The notes: generated by a model not told the origin, from the letters alone. DNA of 64,000 nt from Prostheceraeus crozeri (GCA_907163375.1 CAJQUW010010454.1:28933-92932); one strand, 5' to 3'. Shown: positions 33,647-46,171, counted from the stretch's first letter. A program made the numbers and translations.

Positions 33647-34603
33647 GGGTCTGTTGCATAAAAGTTCAGAAGTGAGTAGCTGATATTTAGGAGTTGTGAA
33701 CTGATAAATAATAGTCTACTAAAATTCGGTTGCATAAACAACTATGATTTATTAGTTCATCCGCTGCTAAACTTTTATCAGCGGATAAGCGGAATCTCTG
33801 TCTGATGAGGTGCTATAATTAGGTTGACCTACTTAGACTGCAGTCGATTGGCTTACTAACACTGTCGTCACACACCTATTGACCATAAAATTTCACGCTG
33901 CTATTGCAAACCGATACCTTGATTATTGTGATCAACTGATTAGCCATTTGACAACATGTTAACTCAGGCACAGAAGCTGATATTCTTGAAAGAATTAAAA
34001 GAGAGAAGGGACATGATTTTCGGTAAATGCAATGATTTTAAAGAAGGAAGGACAAAGAGTATGATTGCATGGGAGGATATACATCGACAGATCGAGGTCA
34101 TTTGGACTCCATGCGCGTCACCCGTTGAGTGGTAGAATCCGTTAAGTGGTAGGAATCGAAGACAGATAAGAATTTGTTCTGTGGGGGAAAGGGTGTGATT
34201 TCGATGCGCTCTATGTGCCAGTTTGTCACCAATTCTATCTAGAATGAAGTCCATCATCACACTCCTCAGTCTAAACCTTTCCTTGTGATCACCCTCATTG
34301 CAATCAAAATGCTTTCGACTTTTGAAAACTCGTTCTTTCCTGTCGATGTTCATTTCGTAGTAGCTGTCACGAGAATCACCGCGCAATGCAAAAATAAGAG
34401 TGTGTCTTGACTTATAGAATTTATCAGTGAAATCCGATATCTTAGTAGATGCTAAACTGAATGAACAGTCTTAGTAGCACCTAAGATTTTATCAGTGAAT
34501 CCGTAGTAGCTGCTTAATTTAGCAGCTGATAAAATCCTTTATGCAACAGACAATCTCTTAGTAGCTATTATTATTAGCTGCTGAACTTTTATGCAATAGA
34601 CCC
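33647..34603 (-). mobile_element. PIF/Harbinger transposon, internally deleted, TSD CTG
   Basis: The TIR GGGTCTGTTGCATAAAAG (left) and its near-inverse at the right (ending 34603) are flanked by CTG on both sides. The 3-bp CWG/TWA duplication and GGGTCTGTT termini are typical of Harbinger. The minus strand (34386-33964) encodes a HARBI1-like transposase fragment: FILDRIGDKLAHRAHRN, then LSPTEQILICLRFL, then GDAHGV. The DDE domain is missing. Confidence 0.85.
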
Positions 34604-34992
34604 CTGAAAGGAAGCTGATCAACCGTGTCCTCGTTCTTCAGCACGGGCAAGCCACAGTTGAATGCGGATTCAGTGTTAACAGAGAGGCAATGGAATTCAA
34701 TCAACTAGAAGAATCCTTGGTTGCACAGCGTGTCATTTATGATGCAATCAAGGATACTGATTTGTGTCAAATAGGGATTTCTAAAGAGCTAATAAGCTAT
34801 TGCCGAAATTCATCGCGACGGTACAGAGACAGACTGGCCCAACAGAAAGCAGCCAAAGACGACGATGACGCGGCAGTAAGAGAGCGTAAGAGGGCGGCCC
34901 AAGAATTGGCGTTGAAAGAGGCAGAAATCAAGAAGCGGAGAATGGAACTCATGGTATTGGAAGAGGAGGTGATCGTATTGCGAAAAAAGTGA
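34604..34992 (+). pseudogene. Transposon protein, C-terminal coiled tail
   Basis: Contains VLVLQHGQATVECGFSVN followed by LVAQRVIYDAIKD and an R/K/E-rich coiled coil ending VIVLRKK at 34992. It belongs to the same transposon as 33528-33646. A similar tail occurs in the 36240-38809 element (MKELCLSAHASYIERLSDEE). Confidence 0.6.
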
Positions 34993-35364
34993 ACTGTGTA
35001 CCGAACTTTTTCACACCTAACCTAGTGAACTACGTACCGAACTTCTGCACACCGAACCTTTCATTCTTCACACCATTTCATAAAGCTTCTTGTTCGTTCT
35101 CCTGTTTTTTTTTTGTTTTTATATGTATCTTATTCGAGAGAGATGAATAAAAGTTGTTTTGCTATACCATAGAATTATTGTAATTTTGTTTTTTTTTCTT
35201 GTATCAGGTGCGTAGTTAATGAAACATTAAATTGTCGAACATTTACTCTCAGGTGCAAGTAGGTTTGGGCTCCCAAAAACGACAGTATCTTGCATGATAA
35301 AATATCCCTGAAAAAACCGGGAAAATCCAGGGAAATTGAGGTGCGAGTTTTGCTATACACCCTG

Positions 35365-35749
35365 TTAATGTCATATCTGTTGAGATCACCACATATTACC
35401 AGCTCAAAAGTGGGCAGTGACAGCAGAATATCATCTATGCAACTCATTATAAATTCAGTAATTATCCGAGAGTTTCGAATACTGGTTGTCTGTGGGAGAT
35501 GCATAAAAAAATCACAACATGATGAGAATGGAGGCAAAGTATGATAGATTCAAAATCCGATGTGTAATCACACTTGATGAGACGTGATGGAATCGAGGAC
35601 TTGATCCAGACAGCAACTCCGCCTCCGATCCTATCTTGACGATCCACTCGGGAACATGAGAAACCATCAATAGAGATTACTTTGTCGTCGTGACTGTCAT
35701 TGAGCCAGGACTCAGTCGCGATGAAAATGTCAATGTCTTCAACATACAA
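35365..35749 (-). pseudogene. LINE ORF2 endonuclease, upstream half
   Basis: IFIATESWLNDSHDDKVISI (the catalytic Glu box T-E-S-W), GGGVAVWIKSS, then after a frameshift near 35500 ELVICGDLNRYDI (the G-D box). This is an APE-type endonuclease. It is followed by the transposon at 33308-35364, then the rest of the domain at 33307-32930. Confidence 0.8.
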
Positions 35750-35887
35750 TGAAGATCAAATTTCATCCATTTTTGCCAACCCAACGACAATTTGCTAACA
35801 ATATGCTTGGCATCGGAGTATAACGATTAGTATATTAAGTAAAATTGTCTGTGTTTATATCGTAGGGCCTCTTATTACACACTGGTT

Positions 35888-36231
35888 TTAGGTTAAAAGA
35901 ATTGGAAAATTTTTACTCTGGTCATCATAAGCGTCGATTAAATCATTTTCCCTTTTTGGACGTTTATTCTCTTCCCTTTGTCGTCTAAACTGTTCCTGCT
36001 GCATTTTCGTTCTATCGATGTTGATGATAACCCTATTGAGAGGAGAATTCGAGTCCTGCAAAAGTCTAGATTTGCTCAATAATATTCGTCTTGCAGATTC
36101 GTCACATTAAACTTTTATCAGGCGCGGTCTTAGATCAGATCGTTTTCTTACCCGCTGGAAATCCGTTATGACAAAATCTGTAATGTCAAGAGCTTTACAC
36201 TGTCCTTAGAAGAACGGTCTTGGACGGTGCC
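35888..36231 (-). pseudogene. LINE ORF1, C-terminal part
   Basis: The minus strand reads TVQDRSSKDSVKALDI, then RPRLIKV, then ARRILLSKSRLLQDSNSP and MQQEQFRRQREENK: the RRM-like and C-terminal segment of LINE ORF1. Across the 36240-38809 insertion it joins AKRDTVIMAGIPE-type coding at 38818-38860. Confidence 0.7.
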
Positions 36232-36469
36232 CTCAGCAGCAGTTGTTGGATTCATGCACGAATTCGTGTATTGCACGAATTGTAGGAAGTATGCACGAAT
36301 GCACGAAATTTCAGATGGATGCACGAATTTTATTTATGATAATGCACGAATTCATACCGAGTGAAATTCCTATTTTTTGCCATAGGGAAGCCGCAAACTG
36401 GGCTAGAGTACCTAAAATCATATCAATGGAACTCATATTTGCTAACATGGAATGATGGATGACAAACAA

Positions 36470-36861
36470 TTGGACTGCAAGAAGCATTTCTTTTACAAGT
36501 GGTATGAAAGAGCTATGTTTGAGTGCTCATGCATCGTACATTGAGAGACTCAGTGATGAGGAGAAAACAGCAAAAGTTGCTCAACAAAAGAAGTTTGAAA
36601 TGGACATTCTCGCAGATGTACAAGCTGCCAAGAAAACAAACAAAAAAAATCGGATTTGGAGCAAAACTTGGAGAATAAAGAAAAGGAAATCAAAGATAAG
36701 ATGAAAGTCGATTGTTGGAGGATCTTCAGAAAATGTCAAGGGAAAATGAGGAGGAAATTCATCGCCTTACGTTAGAACAGGAATCTCTCACTAAGTAAAA
36801 AGAAAGGGAAGCGGAGCGTGTAGCACAAAACGTTTTGAAGAGGAGAGCAGTGGAATTGGGC
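36470..36861 (+). pseudogene. Coiled-coil tail of transposon protein
   Basis: SGMKELCLSAHASYIERLSD then KKFEMDILADVQAAKK and, after stops, KREAERVAQNVLKRRAVELG. It continues past the nested hAT element at 37757 (VSAMAKIHKRN). Predicted helical; similar in style to 34690-34992. Confidence 0.5.
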
Positions 36862-37749
36862 ATAGTTGGGCACAATCCGTTAACTTCCGTCAATCCGTTA
36901 ATTAACGGAAGTTAATTCTTTTTTAACTTTTTAACTTTCTAAAAATAGTTAACGATTAGTTTAACTTCCGTTACTCTCATGGAAGTCCGTTAATCCGTTA
37001 ACTTTTTTTGATAAATATGCGGCTGAGAGCTCAACTCATGATATCAAGTCAACTATACATACAGATTTTTGAAGGCTGAGTTAACTTGATTCACCTTCTT
37101 CGTACTCTGACAACACCGCGCGGCGTCATAAAGAATTCGCATCGGTATTTGTGTGAAGCTATTCTCTTTACACAATGAGGCAGACAGTGTCAGGAGTGCA
37201 GTCATACAAGGTCACAAGAATGATTCTGTTCCCCAATGCGGTCTCATTTCGTCTACGCGTATGCTCCGAAATGCCAAACAAAATTCCTTAGTGCAGGAAG
37301 AATATGTCAGCCATGTGAGCAGCCTTATGTGCAAGTATGTCTTATTCTTTACCTAACGACTCGAATGAAAAAGATTGATGGATAGAAGCTTTGTGGAATA
37401 ATTCATCAGAACAAACGACTTTACATTTTGTAAGAAACATTTGCCTGAGAACTGCTGTGAGATTATTTAAGTTAAGAATTTTCTTCAATCGTCCTTTCGT
37501 TTTCAACGCAACACCGAATTTCTTTCGTCGACAATACATCGCGTTAAGAGATGAATAAGTCTCAACGAAAAGCAAAGTTTGACAACTGAAAAAATTAAAA
37601 AAGTATAAAATTTAACGAATTAATGGTTTAACTTTAACTTCCGTTACTTTACTCCCAAATTAACGGATTATTGTTAATGGATTTACATTTTTTAACTAAC
37701 TGAACAAAGTTAACGGAACTAACTTTCTTTTTAACGATGCCCAACACTG
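36862..37749. mobile_element. Nested non-autonomous hAT element, TSD GAATTGGG
   Basis: The ends CATAGTTGGGCAC and, inverted, CAGTGTTGGGCATCG are classic hAT-like termini, with a perfect 8-bp duplication GAATTGGG at 36854-36861 and 37750-37757. TTAACTTCCGTTA-type motifs fill both subterminal regions. No transposase. Confidence 0.9.
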
Positions 37750-38817
37750 GAATTGGGTGTCTCTGCCATGGCAAAGATACATAAAAGAAATTAACATTGT
37801 TTAACTCATGCATAATTAAGCATCAGATACTTTAATGTGTACCTATGCCGGTAATCTAGTCATTATATGCAGTAATATTTATTGATCACTATGTACACGC
37901 GAAATATTGTTGAACAATATATTGTTTTGTCGCATGGAGTATTTTCTAAGCCCCACCGTACTAGTATAGACGTGATACAACGATAACTTAAAGAAATGTA
38001 CAAATTGTAGCAGTTATGGCACCTAAAAAGTCCGTGCAATTTGTGATGATGAATACCCGTCTTTTCTTGGCATGAACGAGTATCCGAATAAACAACATCG
38101 ATGGCGAGGGATCTGTTTATAGATAATTTGAAAACAAGTACAAGTATTCGTTTTAATTCGTACATCTGTATTTGGGCATTCGCATGCATTCCTTTGATAC
38201 CATGAGTAGAATGGTGAAATCGCTGTGTCTTTCAACGTGCATTGAAGTTTGCAGCACGACTGCTCTGGATGTGAATATTTGTTCATTGAAATGGTTAGGC
38301 CTAGATGCACCTAAATGGCGACAAAAGCATTCATCCTACGTGCTCGTGCATTTGATGCCTCTTGGAATTATATGCAACTTTTTGTGCATTGGTTGAGTGA
38401 ATAATCAAAATTATTTTCTGAAACAATACAGGTTTCGATCTGTTGTGTGGAGATGAATACTACGTATTACCTATTATACTATTCATATTCGTAGATAACG
38501 TCTATCTGGATGACATCTAAGTGGTCAGTTAATGGATGACATCCAGAATACACCAGTGTTAGGGGCTAGGGATGACTACATCTTTATTCCAGCCATACAA
38601 AGGGAGGCCCCAAAAATGGATCACACTGTTCATTCTAAGGTTTTACCTCTGAAATTAACATATACTGTACATGTATGTATGTACATGAGAGTATTTAATG
38701 CAGATGGGTAGAGTAAAAATGATTGAAAAACGCATTGACATTCGCAGAAATGATGCACGAAAATTGTCATGATGAACGAATTTTTCAAAATTTAAGAATC
38801 CGACCACTGCTCAGCAG

Positions 38818-39190
38818 TCTCTGGTATCCCTGCCATTATCACAGTCTCTCTTCGCAAAATTCACTGCTCAATTTCCATTGATAAGACATCGGTCATTTGA
38901 AAATCATTGGCATGAGCAAACATCTCTTTTAGCAAATTCTTTTTGATGGGTGCTTTGAGCATTATGCATAAAGTCCACTCTCTGCTCGAGATTATTGACT
39001 CTATCATTCAGCACTGACAAAGATTCGCTAATTTTAGATATATCGGTTTTCAGTGAGGCAACTATTTCTTGCTTTGTGTTTTCGATCATTTTCTTGTCGT
39101 TCACGGTAACAGACTTCGATCCCGTTGAACGTTGTGCTGGTGACACCACACTGACTGTCAGTGACGCGTTGATGACGACACAAAAAATTA
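38818..39190 (-). pseudogene. LINE ORF1, N-terminal coiled-coil part
   Basis: The minus strand gives a coiled coil (KQEIVASLKTDISKISESLS, then VLNDRVNNLEQRVDFMHN), then KEFAKRD and the start of an IAGIPE-like RRM motif. This is standard LINE ORF1 layout. It forms one broken LINE with 36231-35888 (ORF1) and 35749-32930 (ORF2). Confidence 0.65.
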
Positions 39191-40970
39191 ATAGATGAAA
39201 TATTTCGTGACAAGAGTCTCCAATATCAGACGTTGGTAACAGCTGAGCGATACAGGACAATACCCTGTCTACAGTCACACCGCAGCAAAGGAACGAAGAA
39301 CGATCGATGTAATATTCCAAAATTAGAATGGTCGTCGTTGCAGGGACACTGGGTAAATCCAACACAGAAAAAACCACGATTGAGAATTGTGAACACAAAT
39401 ATGAACTATCGACGGAAAAGCTGAAAATTGCAAACTGCTCAGGCGGAATGCGACCAATCAACGAACAGAAACCACGATGAGAACGATGAGACTGCAAGGA
39501 ATCCAATGATACCAAAAACAACCACCACTGAGGCCAAATCACACCACCAAATCCGCAAAAACGAGAAACCGTTGCAGCAAGAGCAAGCGACAATAGTTGT
39601 TGAATGTTGCTTATCAACATATGTTGATAGTATGCTGATTGAATATATATAATGATCCTATAGACGTAGAGAGCGTGTCTAAAGAAACATTACAAATTTG
39701 CAACTTACTTTTTGTATCATGTGAAAAACAAAAAATGTTGTCAATCTCTCCCCAATAATTATTTCAGTATATGATATAGAAATTGGAAAGCGCAGATCTT
39801 AAACGCCGGACTTTTCGCGTGCAGCCGCTTTGCCAATGAAAAAATGTCATTAATAGGAGTATGTCATTATTTGCAATGTTCAGAAAGTTTCATGAGATTT
39901 GAGATGAACTAGAAGTCCCAACCATTGTGACCGTCGGCATTTGTCAGAAAGAATACGGCATAGGTCCAGAGGTGCAATCTCGAACTCAACCTCGATTAAC
40001 CAGATTTTAATCGACGTCGACATCGGACTAAGCAGTTGTCAGATTACTACAGAAATTTCTCACCAATGTAATGTCTGTTTTAATGTATTCTCTATTACAC
40101 TAATCGCTGACAAAGTATTTTGAAAGTTCTTGCTAGTACCGAAAAAGGCAGGTTGAGTGTGCATGCATTTTAATAATAATGTAAATTCATAATAATCTAA
40201 GTGTACAAACCCGATATATTTTGAATTAGCTCAATCATATAATGCAAAAAATGTTTCTGAATCATATCACCAGATTAAAAAGGAAAATTGCTGATGCACA
40301 TACAATGCAACATACTCATGTCATCTACTGAGCATTGCTTCATGTAAAGTGACTATACTGGGATTCATGAGTACAACACACGCACACATGATCACAATAT
40401 GTCACTGACTTTGAACTCATGCGCGCCTCTTCTCCCATTGATTGTTACGTCGACTGCATCGACTTTCCCTAACGACTTTTCCCGTTCCTATGGTTTTCAT
40501 CGAAAGAAGACTGACTGCGTAAATGAATGAAGCCATCTCGGAACGCCGCTAGCGGCAGAATCTCCTTGTGTTTTGTCATAGGCTGTAGAACATTTTGTGA
40601 AAGTCTCATCTTCGGTCTCGTTGATGCAGAAACTCGCCCTGGCGGTGGGACTATTAAGTATATTTCTATGCTTCTAGTATATTACTTATTACAATCACTC
40701 AAATTTTGTGTATTTGTCTAAATGCATATTCAAGATTTTGTGTCCAAAGTAAACACCTTTTGAGATTGGACGAAAGGCCTCGTGCTGCTAGATGATTTCA
40801 ATGAAATCTATGACTTTTTGATATACAAAATTGTTTTGTTGTGATTTCAAATCATGTATTGAATAATGTTTTCAGCGCTTCCGTTAAAAATTGTCATTTT
40901 TTATCTAAAATTATTAATATTTACCATATTTTGTTTTCATATCATATGATGTAGCAACTAATTATTTAAT
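39191..40970. other. Non-coding DNA, possibly LINE 5' region then intergenic
   Basis: 39191-39650 may be 5' UTR of the minus-strand LINE. The frames there are long but low in recognisable motifs. 39660-40970 shows nothing I can name. Confidence 0.3.
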
Positions 40971-41191
40971 ATATGAAGTAAGGTTACTGCTAAGCGCCGA
41001 CCCAGGTAAATGAAAACACGGAGTGTTCGGTACGTTTCGCAAGCCTTTTTCAACCGAAGTGATTTCACCGCTATATCACCGCTGACTTCGGAAGTGAAAT
41101 CACTTCGGTTGAAAAAGGCTTACGAAACGTACCGAACACTCCGTGTTTTCATTTACCTGGGTCGGCGCTTAGCAGTAACCTTATTTCATAT
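40971..41191. repeat. Palindrome with 98-bp arms carrying hammerhead-like cores
   Basis: 40971-41068 and 41094-41191 are near-perfect inverted repeats with a 25-bp centre. Each arm holds, diverging from the centre, stem I TTCGG/CCGAA, core TTGAAAA (CTGANGA expected), GAA, stem III ACGT and cleavage-site A (41026-41058 minus; 41104-41136 plus). C3 to U and G8 to A keep a 3-8 pair, but stem II is only GC-TT-GC or weaker. I call it hammerhead-like, probably decayed. Confidence 0.55.
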
Positions 41192-43587
41192 GTTAATTCA
41201 CCAGGTATGGCCGAACGCTTACAGTCTAATTATTTAAAACTATCGTAGATTATATTGCGATTTTTAGGGGTGTTGAGGCAGTGTGATTAATAACATGATG
41301 TCTTCCTTTCATGCAAGCACCCGGTATCAAAGTCAATCAATATTATATAACTTAGCTCGGGACGACCTCGATTCGACCTCGATTAAAGTCTAATCGAGAT
41401 TGCATCACTGTATAGGTCTATTGCACAATCAAAAACAAGATTGAACATGTAGCCGAATCAGAAATTTGTGTTGGTCTTATCACTATGAACATTGTGCAAA
41501 AAACATGTTTCCTTTAAGAATCTTCGGCTTTATTCTCGTTGGTGATTCATCTTTCTTTTTAAAAATTTGAGGTATCCATTATGATCTTGACTCATTCGCA
41601 AACACCTAATAATCTAAGTCGACACGGATATTGAAGACTATAGCACGAAACATAGCCATCGCAATCAGCATTAGCTTTAAGTGTTGCGTTAAGGTAGCGG
41701 TTGTCTACTTTAAGCCTTGACACTGAAAGATTAAGTTGTTAGAGAGGCGACCAACGTCAATTAATGAAGTGGTCGCTTACCATATTCGTCACGTGTAGCT
41801 TTAATTATCCATTCATAGCTAAATGTCGATTCGAACAACAGATATTTACTGCCCATCTAACTAATGCAAATAATAACGTTAAGTGGGCTTTCGTGGCTGA
41901 GCAACCGGGTCCAATACATGTGCTGAGGGAGAGTTAACGAGTGGATTTGGGGAAAAAGTTTTATATAATTTGGATTTGGTGCTTTGGCATGACGTATCCA
42001 ATATTTTCCAACATTCCATCATACTATAAGGTCACTTCTTAAGCATTTTCAAGCAAGTAAAGTTCTTTAATCTGGAAAAATAGAGCGCCTGCATTCTATA
42101 AAAGATTGGGAATATGTTTAATCATGCATTTGCATTTTTGAAACTTATCCATAATATTTGTACAAAGGAAGGTCCACAAAGTGTAATCCACTTACACGGA
42201 TTAATGCATTCTGAAATTGATTGAAAAACGCAGTCTGCCGGCAACGAATATTTCTTGCATTCATTACGGACAACTGCAACATAGTGAGCGGATAACAGGG
42301 TGGATTATAAGCACTTATGACGAGAAACCTTCTTTGGTACATGTCTCTTCTGAGTGGGCGTTGAATGTCATCAGTGCTTCAAGTGGATTGATTTATAATC
42401 TGAAGACGTATATTTCCATCAGTCCCAAGTTTCCAATACTTAAAGTCAGTTTTCGCCTTTTCGAGCCGAACTGACGAGTCCTTGATGGACGAAACGCATC
42501 GTCAACTGTTGCAAATCAATTTCGTGCTTAAGTTTACCGAGCTTCAGGACATTTTCTACTTGTCACTTAACAAATATTAGAAGATTCATGGCATCTTTCA
42601 TGCATTTATGCAACTATGCAATATGCATGCAGCGTACATAAATATTCATAAATGTTCAAGTATATTCCACGCCTGCTGCATGGCTGGTTCAGGTCTAGTT
42701 ACGGGAACTTGAGATTCTGTATGCGTCAAGAGGATGGTCCGTCATCAGCGGAAATTGCAAGAGATTGGCGCATCAGTGAGAAATTCTCGCAATAAATATT
42801 CATCAAAATTGAAGCTGTAGATATCCGTCGAGTTAAAGAAGAGAAGACCAATGCAGAAAAGAAATTGCTGACGACTCAATTATTGAAATCGGAAAAAATC
42901 GATGAGGAACTGACAGAGACTGATTTAAATCACCACATTTATGTTTGCGGATGAATGAATACTGAAAGGGAGAAAGTAGACGCGAAAGACCGTCTAATTT
43001 CAATACTTTTGGCTGCAGATGAAAATAGTAAGAATGATTACGATGAAACTGAAAAAGAAAATAAGAGATGAAAAGCAATATGACAATTGAGACGAAGAAC
43101 AGGCGAAGCTTGTGCATCAGCTGCTGCCAATGTGTAAAGCCTAATTGAATATGTCCTCAAATGTTTCATTTCATTACTCTTCAGAATCTGAAAGTTTTAA
43201 CTTGTTGACTCATGTCGGCCCGCTCAATTCGGCGGGATCATAGAAAATTGAGCGGATTTTGAGTCGCGTAATTTTTAAAAATCGGCGGGCGGATTTTTCG
43301 TGCTTGAATAGCAATACTGGTGATGAATGTAAAGTTAGCATTCAAATTCCTGATTATCGGATTTGTTATTGAGATTTGACCTGGCAAGCGATGTGCCACA
43401 TGTGTAAACCAAGGGGAAATGTTTTGTAGAATAATCAAAAATTGTGCAATAATCGAATAGTCATTATATTTGTATATTTCGTCGCTTTACACATTGTATG
43501 CAAATAGCCCATTGTTATAAGCATCTGCAGATAATTACATGATAGAAATTTGCTTTCAGCTTTCTTTCCGGCGACTGCAATACGTCA
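41192..43587. other. Intergenic DNA upstream of the RNF103-like gene
   Basis: A K/E-rich broken frame at about 42810-43075 (EEKTNAEKKLLTTQL and similar) may be a transposon coiled-coil relic. CGGCGGG motifs at 43215-43300 recall the transposon end at 3613. The promoter of the gene should lie near the right edge, but no core element can be named. Confidence 0.35.
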
Positions 43588-43819
43588 ATGTCGACATTGC
43601 CGCGCAAGGTTCTTTTCCTAATACTTTTTGCGCTAATTCTCTTCGCACTGTGTCGCATTGAGGAACAGCTACGCATCAAACAGGGATGGAATTTGTCGAG
43701 AGTTCTTGATCCTTTCGTGGAGCGCGTACGCGCCTTAAAAGCCATCCTTGCCAGACGTGGTATAAGCATAGAAAAAGGTCTCGAAAGGAAGGACCTATCT
43801 GAGTTAATTTACAATTCAG
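43588..43819 (+). CDS. RNF103: RNF103-like E3 ubiquitin ligase, exon 1
   Basis: RNF103 is a multi-pass ER-membrane RING-H2 ubiquitin ligase linked to ER-associated degradation in vertebrates. This exon encodes residues 1-77, starting at ATG 43588 with a membrane segment (VLFLILFALILFAL), then RVLDPFVERVRALKAIL, RRGIS and KDLSELIYNSG. These align position by position in my memory with the vertebrate N-terminus (LVDP, K-LK-ILE-RG, KKDVRELVEKSG). It ends at CAG|GTAAGT (43819/43820), phase 1. Human RNF103 has 685 residues; this model gives about 606. Confidence 0.9.
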
Positions 43820-46171
43820 GTAAGTTTGTTGATCATGTGGACTCCAATAAGGAAACTTATTAAATAATTCCATATCGTCCCAAATTTCTAAATAGTGCAA
43901 ATTTAAAAACAATTGATAAAGCTTGAAGTTTTTCTTCCTTTGTACGTGAATTGAACTAAATAATGAAGCGGAGGCCATGTCATCAAAGTTGACAAAGTTG
44001 ATTTAGATTTTGATACATAATTCTATATGAACCATTATCATCTGACTATTTAAAGCAACAGTGCGAGTACATCTTCTCAGGTCAGAGATGGCACTAATGC
44101 CCTTCAGAGTATAGCTACAACCAGAAGCAATCAAGAAACTATTTTGTGTTTCAAAGCTGGACATGGTTTACGAACAATGCGACGAATCTCATCAAAATGA
44201 CAGTGTTTATTATTTTTAATACATGACAGATTTTGAATTCTCAATCTTTTCGAAATCGTTAAGTGAGAGTGCCGTGACTACAGTGCCCAGGAAATTACTT
44301 CGAACTAAGTGCAAATTTCATTTTTTACTTTTTGAAATTTTCTCTCGAAGTATGCATCAAAGCATCAGTTAGTTGTAGTTTATTAATCAAAAATACAATG
44401 AAGACAAGAAATTTCAACCAGAATTTCAAATGTGTATTTACAAACATGCATCAAGTATTCTCTTGAACAACAGTGACAGCTTTCTGTAGACTGTGACAGT
44501 GCTCTGCAGACCTCTTCATCAAATTACAAAATGCTCATCGCCGAAGTTTAAGATGTTTGAGTAAATATTCACATCCACACTTTTTACTAATACTTAATTG
44601 ATCGACCCTTTGCTAGAATGACTTCTTTGATGGAACGAGGCATTCCCTCAGTCAGTGTCTCAAAATGTTGCTGATGCACAACGTCACGATGCCAATAATG
44701 CAAAATTTTCACAATCAATTCTCTTTTGTGAAAAGAGAGTGTTAACTGAGTTTCTACTCTAGAATAACCTAGAAATTTTCTATTGGATTAATATCCGGAC
44801 TGCTTTTGGGCCACTCTAGAGTTCTCACTCCGCTTTCTTCGAGGAATCGTGCCTCTGAGGTTCCATGTCATGCATACGAGTATAAACACCACCCTGATGT
44901 CCTGCAAGATTCCATTCATTCATCTGAGGTATCATACGATCTTTCAAAACTTTTAAGATCTCAATGTTGGTTCATCATCTCTTCACATACATTCAATCTA
45001 CCAGCTCCTCCCCAACAGGAAATCCCCCAAACCGCAACCTTTTGTAGATGTCTGGCAGTGTCGCCTTGTGACAGGGTATTCTAAGAACATGCCACGGTTT
45101 ATGCCGTCTTTCACCACCACGCTGGAAAATGGATTCGACACTGAAAGCAACCAAGATAAGAACACCAGTTAGAAGACCATCGTCATTTCATTCAGGAATC
45201 TATCAATGATGCTTGGTTTCTACCACATTTCCGATGCCCAGCACTAATGATTAAGTGCAAATCGTAGCCGTTGCGCTTTCATCCTTGGTGTCAAAATGGA
45301 AATATTCCTAACAGCTCTTGATTTAAAATTGTTCTCTTTCAATCGTCGTCAGATAGTCTTGTCTGACACATGAACACCAACATTTTCTACAATTCTGCTC
45401 TCAATTTTGGCGTAGTAGAATTTAGGATCGTTTTTAAGACGCTGTATTAGTGCGCGATCATCATAAGCAGTAGTCTTCCTTTACCGTCCACATCTTCCAG
45501 TTCTTTTATTAAGTGCTTCTGATTTTGCGATAAGTTTGATGTATGTATTTGAAGTTGATAAGCTAACTCCAGCCATTTGAGCAATTTCGTGTTGAGCTAG
45601 GATGCCTAAGCGGGTTAATGCAGTAATTTCTCATACTTGAGATTCGCAAGTATCTTTGCCAAATCCCATCACGAGTTGATACTCCGGGACAACTAGAGTA
45701 GTCAACACTGAAGTCGGTATCGTGGTATCATGTTTGTTTAATGATCGATTAGGGAAGACCAGAGAAAGTTTCTGTTTGAAGTTTTCAACACTGGCATTGG
45801 TCACAATACTCAACAGAAAGACTAATAAGAGTTCTTCCTCTTCGTTGTCCTACATATTGTACTTGTGCGCTTGCATGTGTAAAATTGCACGTTCTGGTCT
45901 TAGTCTACAGCAATTTGTTCTAACTTCCATCATGCTAGGTTGACTCCTTTGCGCCTGCCTTCAGGTCAATCCGCCACACCAGCAAAAATGCAGTTTAATG
46001 AGTGTCAGCTTTGGCCTTGTTCTCTAGAGAAACCCTACAATGGCTTGTGTCATTAAAATATGATTCGTTAATGAGCGATGAAGCTAAACTTTCGCGATTT
46101 CCACTATTCATGCATGTGCGTGCATTTCACATTGTGTTTATCCATCTGTTCATTGCCTCTCTATCCTGCAG
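43820..46171 (+). other. RNF103 intron 1
   Basis: A GTAAGT donor and a CTATCCTGCAG acceptor. It contains a minus-strand Tc1 transposase relic (about 44750-45650); otherwise AT-rich. Confidence 0.8.
44750..45650 (-). pseudogene. Tc1/mariner transposase relic
   Basis: In minus-strand order: LGILAQHEIAQMAGVS-like helix-turn-helix, then VGVHVSDKTI then RRLKENNFKSRAVR (second DNA-binding domain), a garbled core, then TLEWPKSSPDINPIENF, the WP-SPDLNPIE box before the last catalytic residue. Multiple stops and frameshifts are present. It is inserted in intron 1 of the RNF103-like gene in antisense orientation. Confidence 0.75.

Larger units (their letters stand above)
33308..35364. mobile_element. 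DNA transposon, TIR CAGGGTGTATA, TSD TTAAT, inserted in LINE endonuclease
   Basis: The inverted ends CAGGGTGTATA (33308 and 35364) are flanked by TTAAT on both sides (33303-33307, 35365-35369). Subterminal ACCGGGAAAA-type sequences occur at both ends. The interior encodes the C-terminal part of a presumed transposase (33528-33646 and 34604-34992), split by a PIF/Harbinger element. Superfamily not assigned. Confidence 0.85.
36240..38809. mobile_element. hAT-type transposon, TSD CTCAGCAG, inserted in LINE ORF1
   Basis: The ends CAGTTGTTGGATTC (left) and, inverted, CAGTGGTCGGATTC (right) are flanked by CTCAGCAG on both sides (36232-36239, 38810-38817). The 8-bp duplication fits hAT. Seven or so TGCACGAATT motifs lie within 110 bp of the left end, with TGCACGAAA/GAACGAATT near the right end (38755-38782). 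Inside are a coiled protein relic and a second hAT insertion. Confidence 0.85.

Noticed and set aside
33804..33835. CTGATGAGGTG as hammerhead core
   Set aside because: No GAAA after a plausible stem II; lies in the Harbinger interior.
41881..41950. tRNA-like stretch (GTGGCTGAGCAACC)
   Set aside because: Resembles an A box, but there is no B box or clover-leaf pairing downstream.
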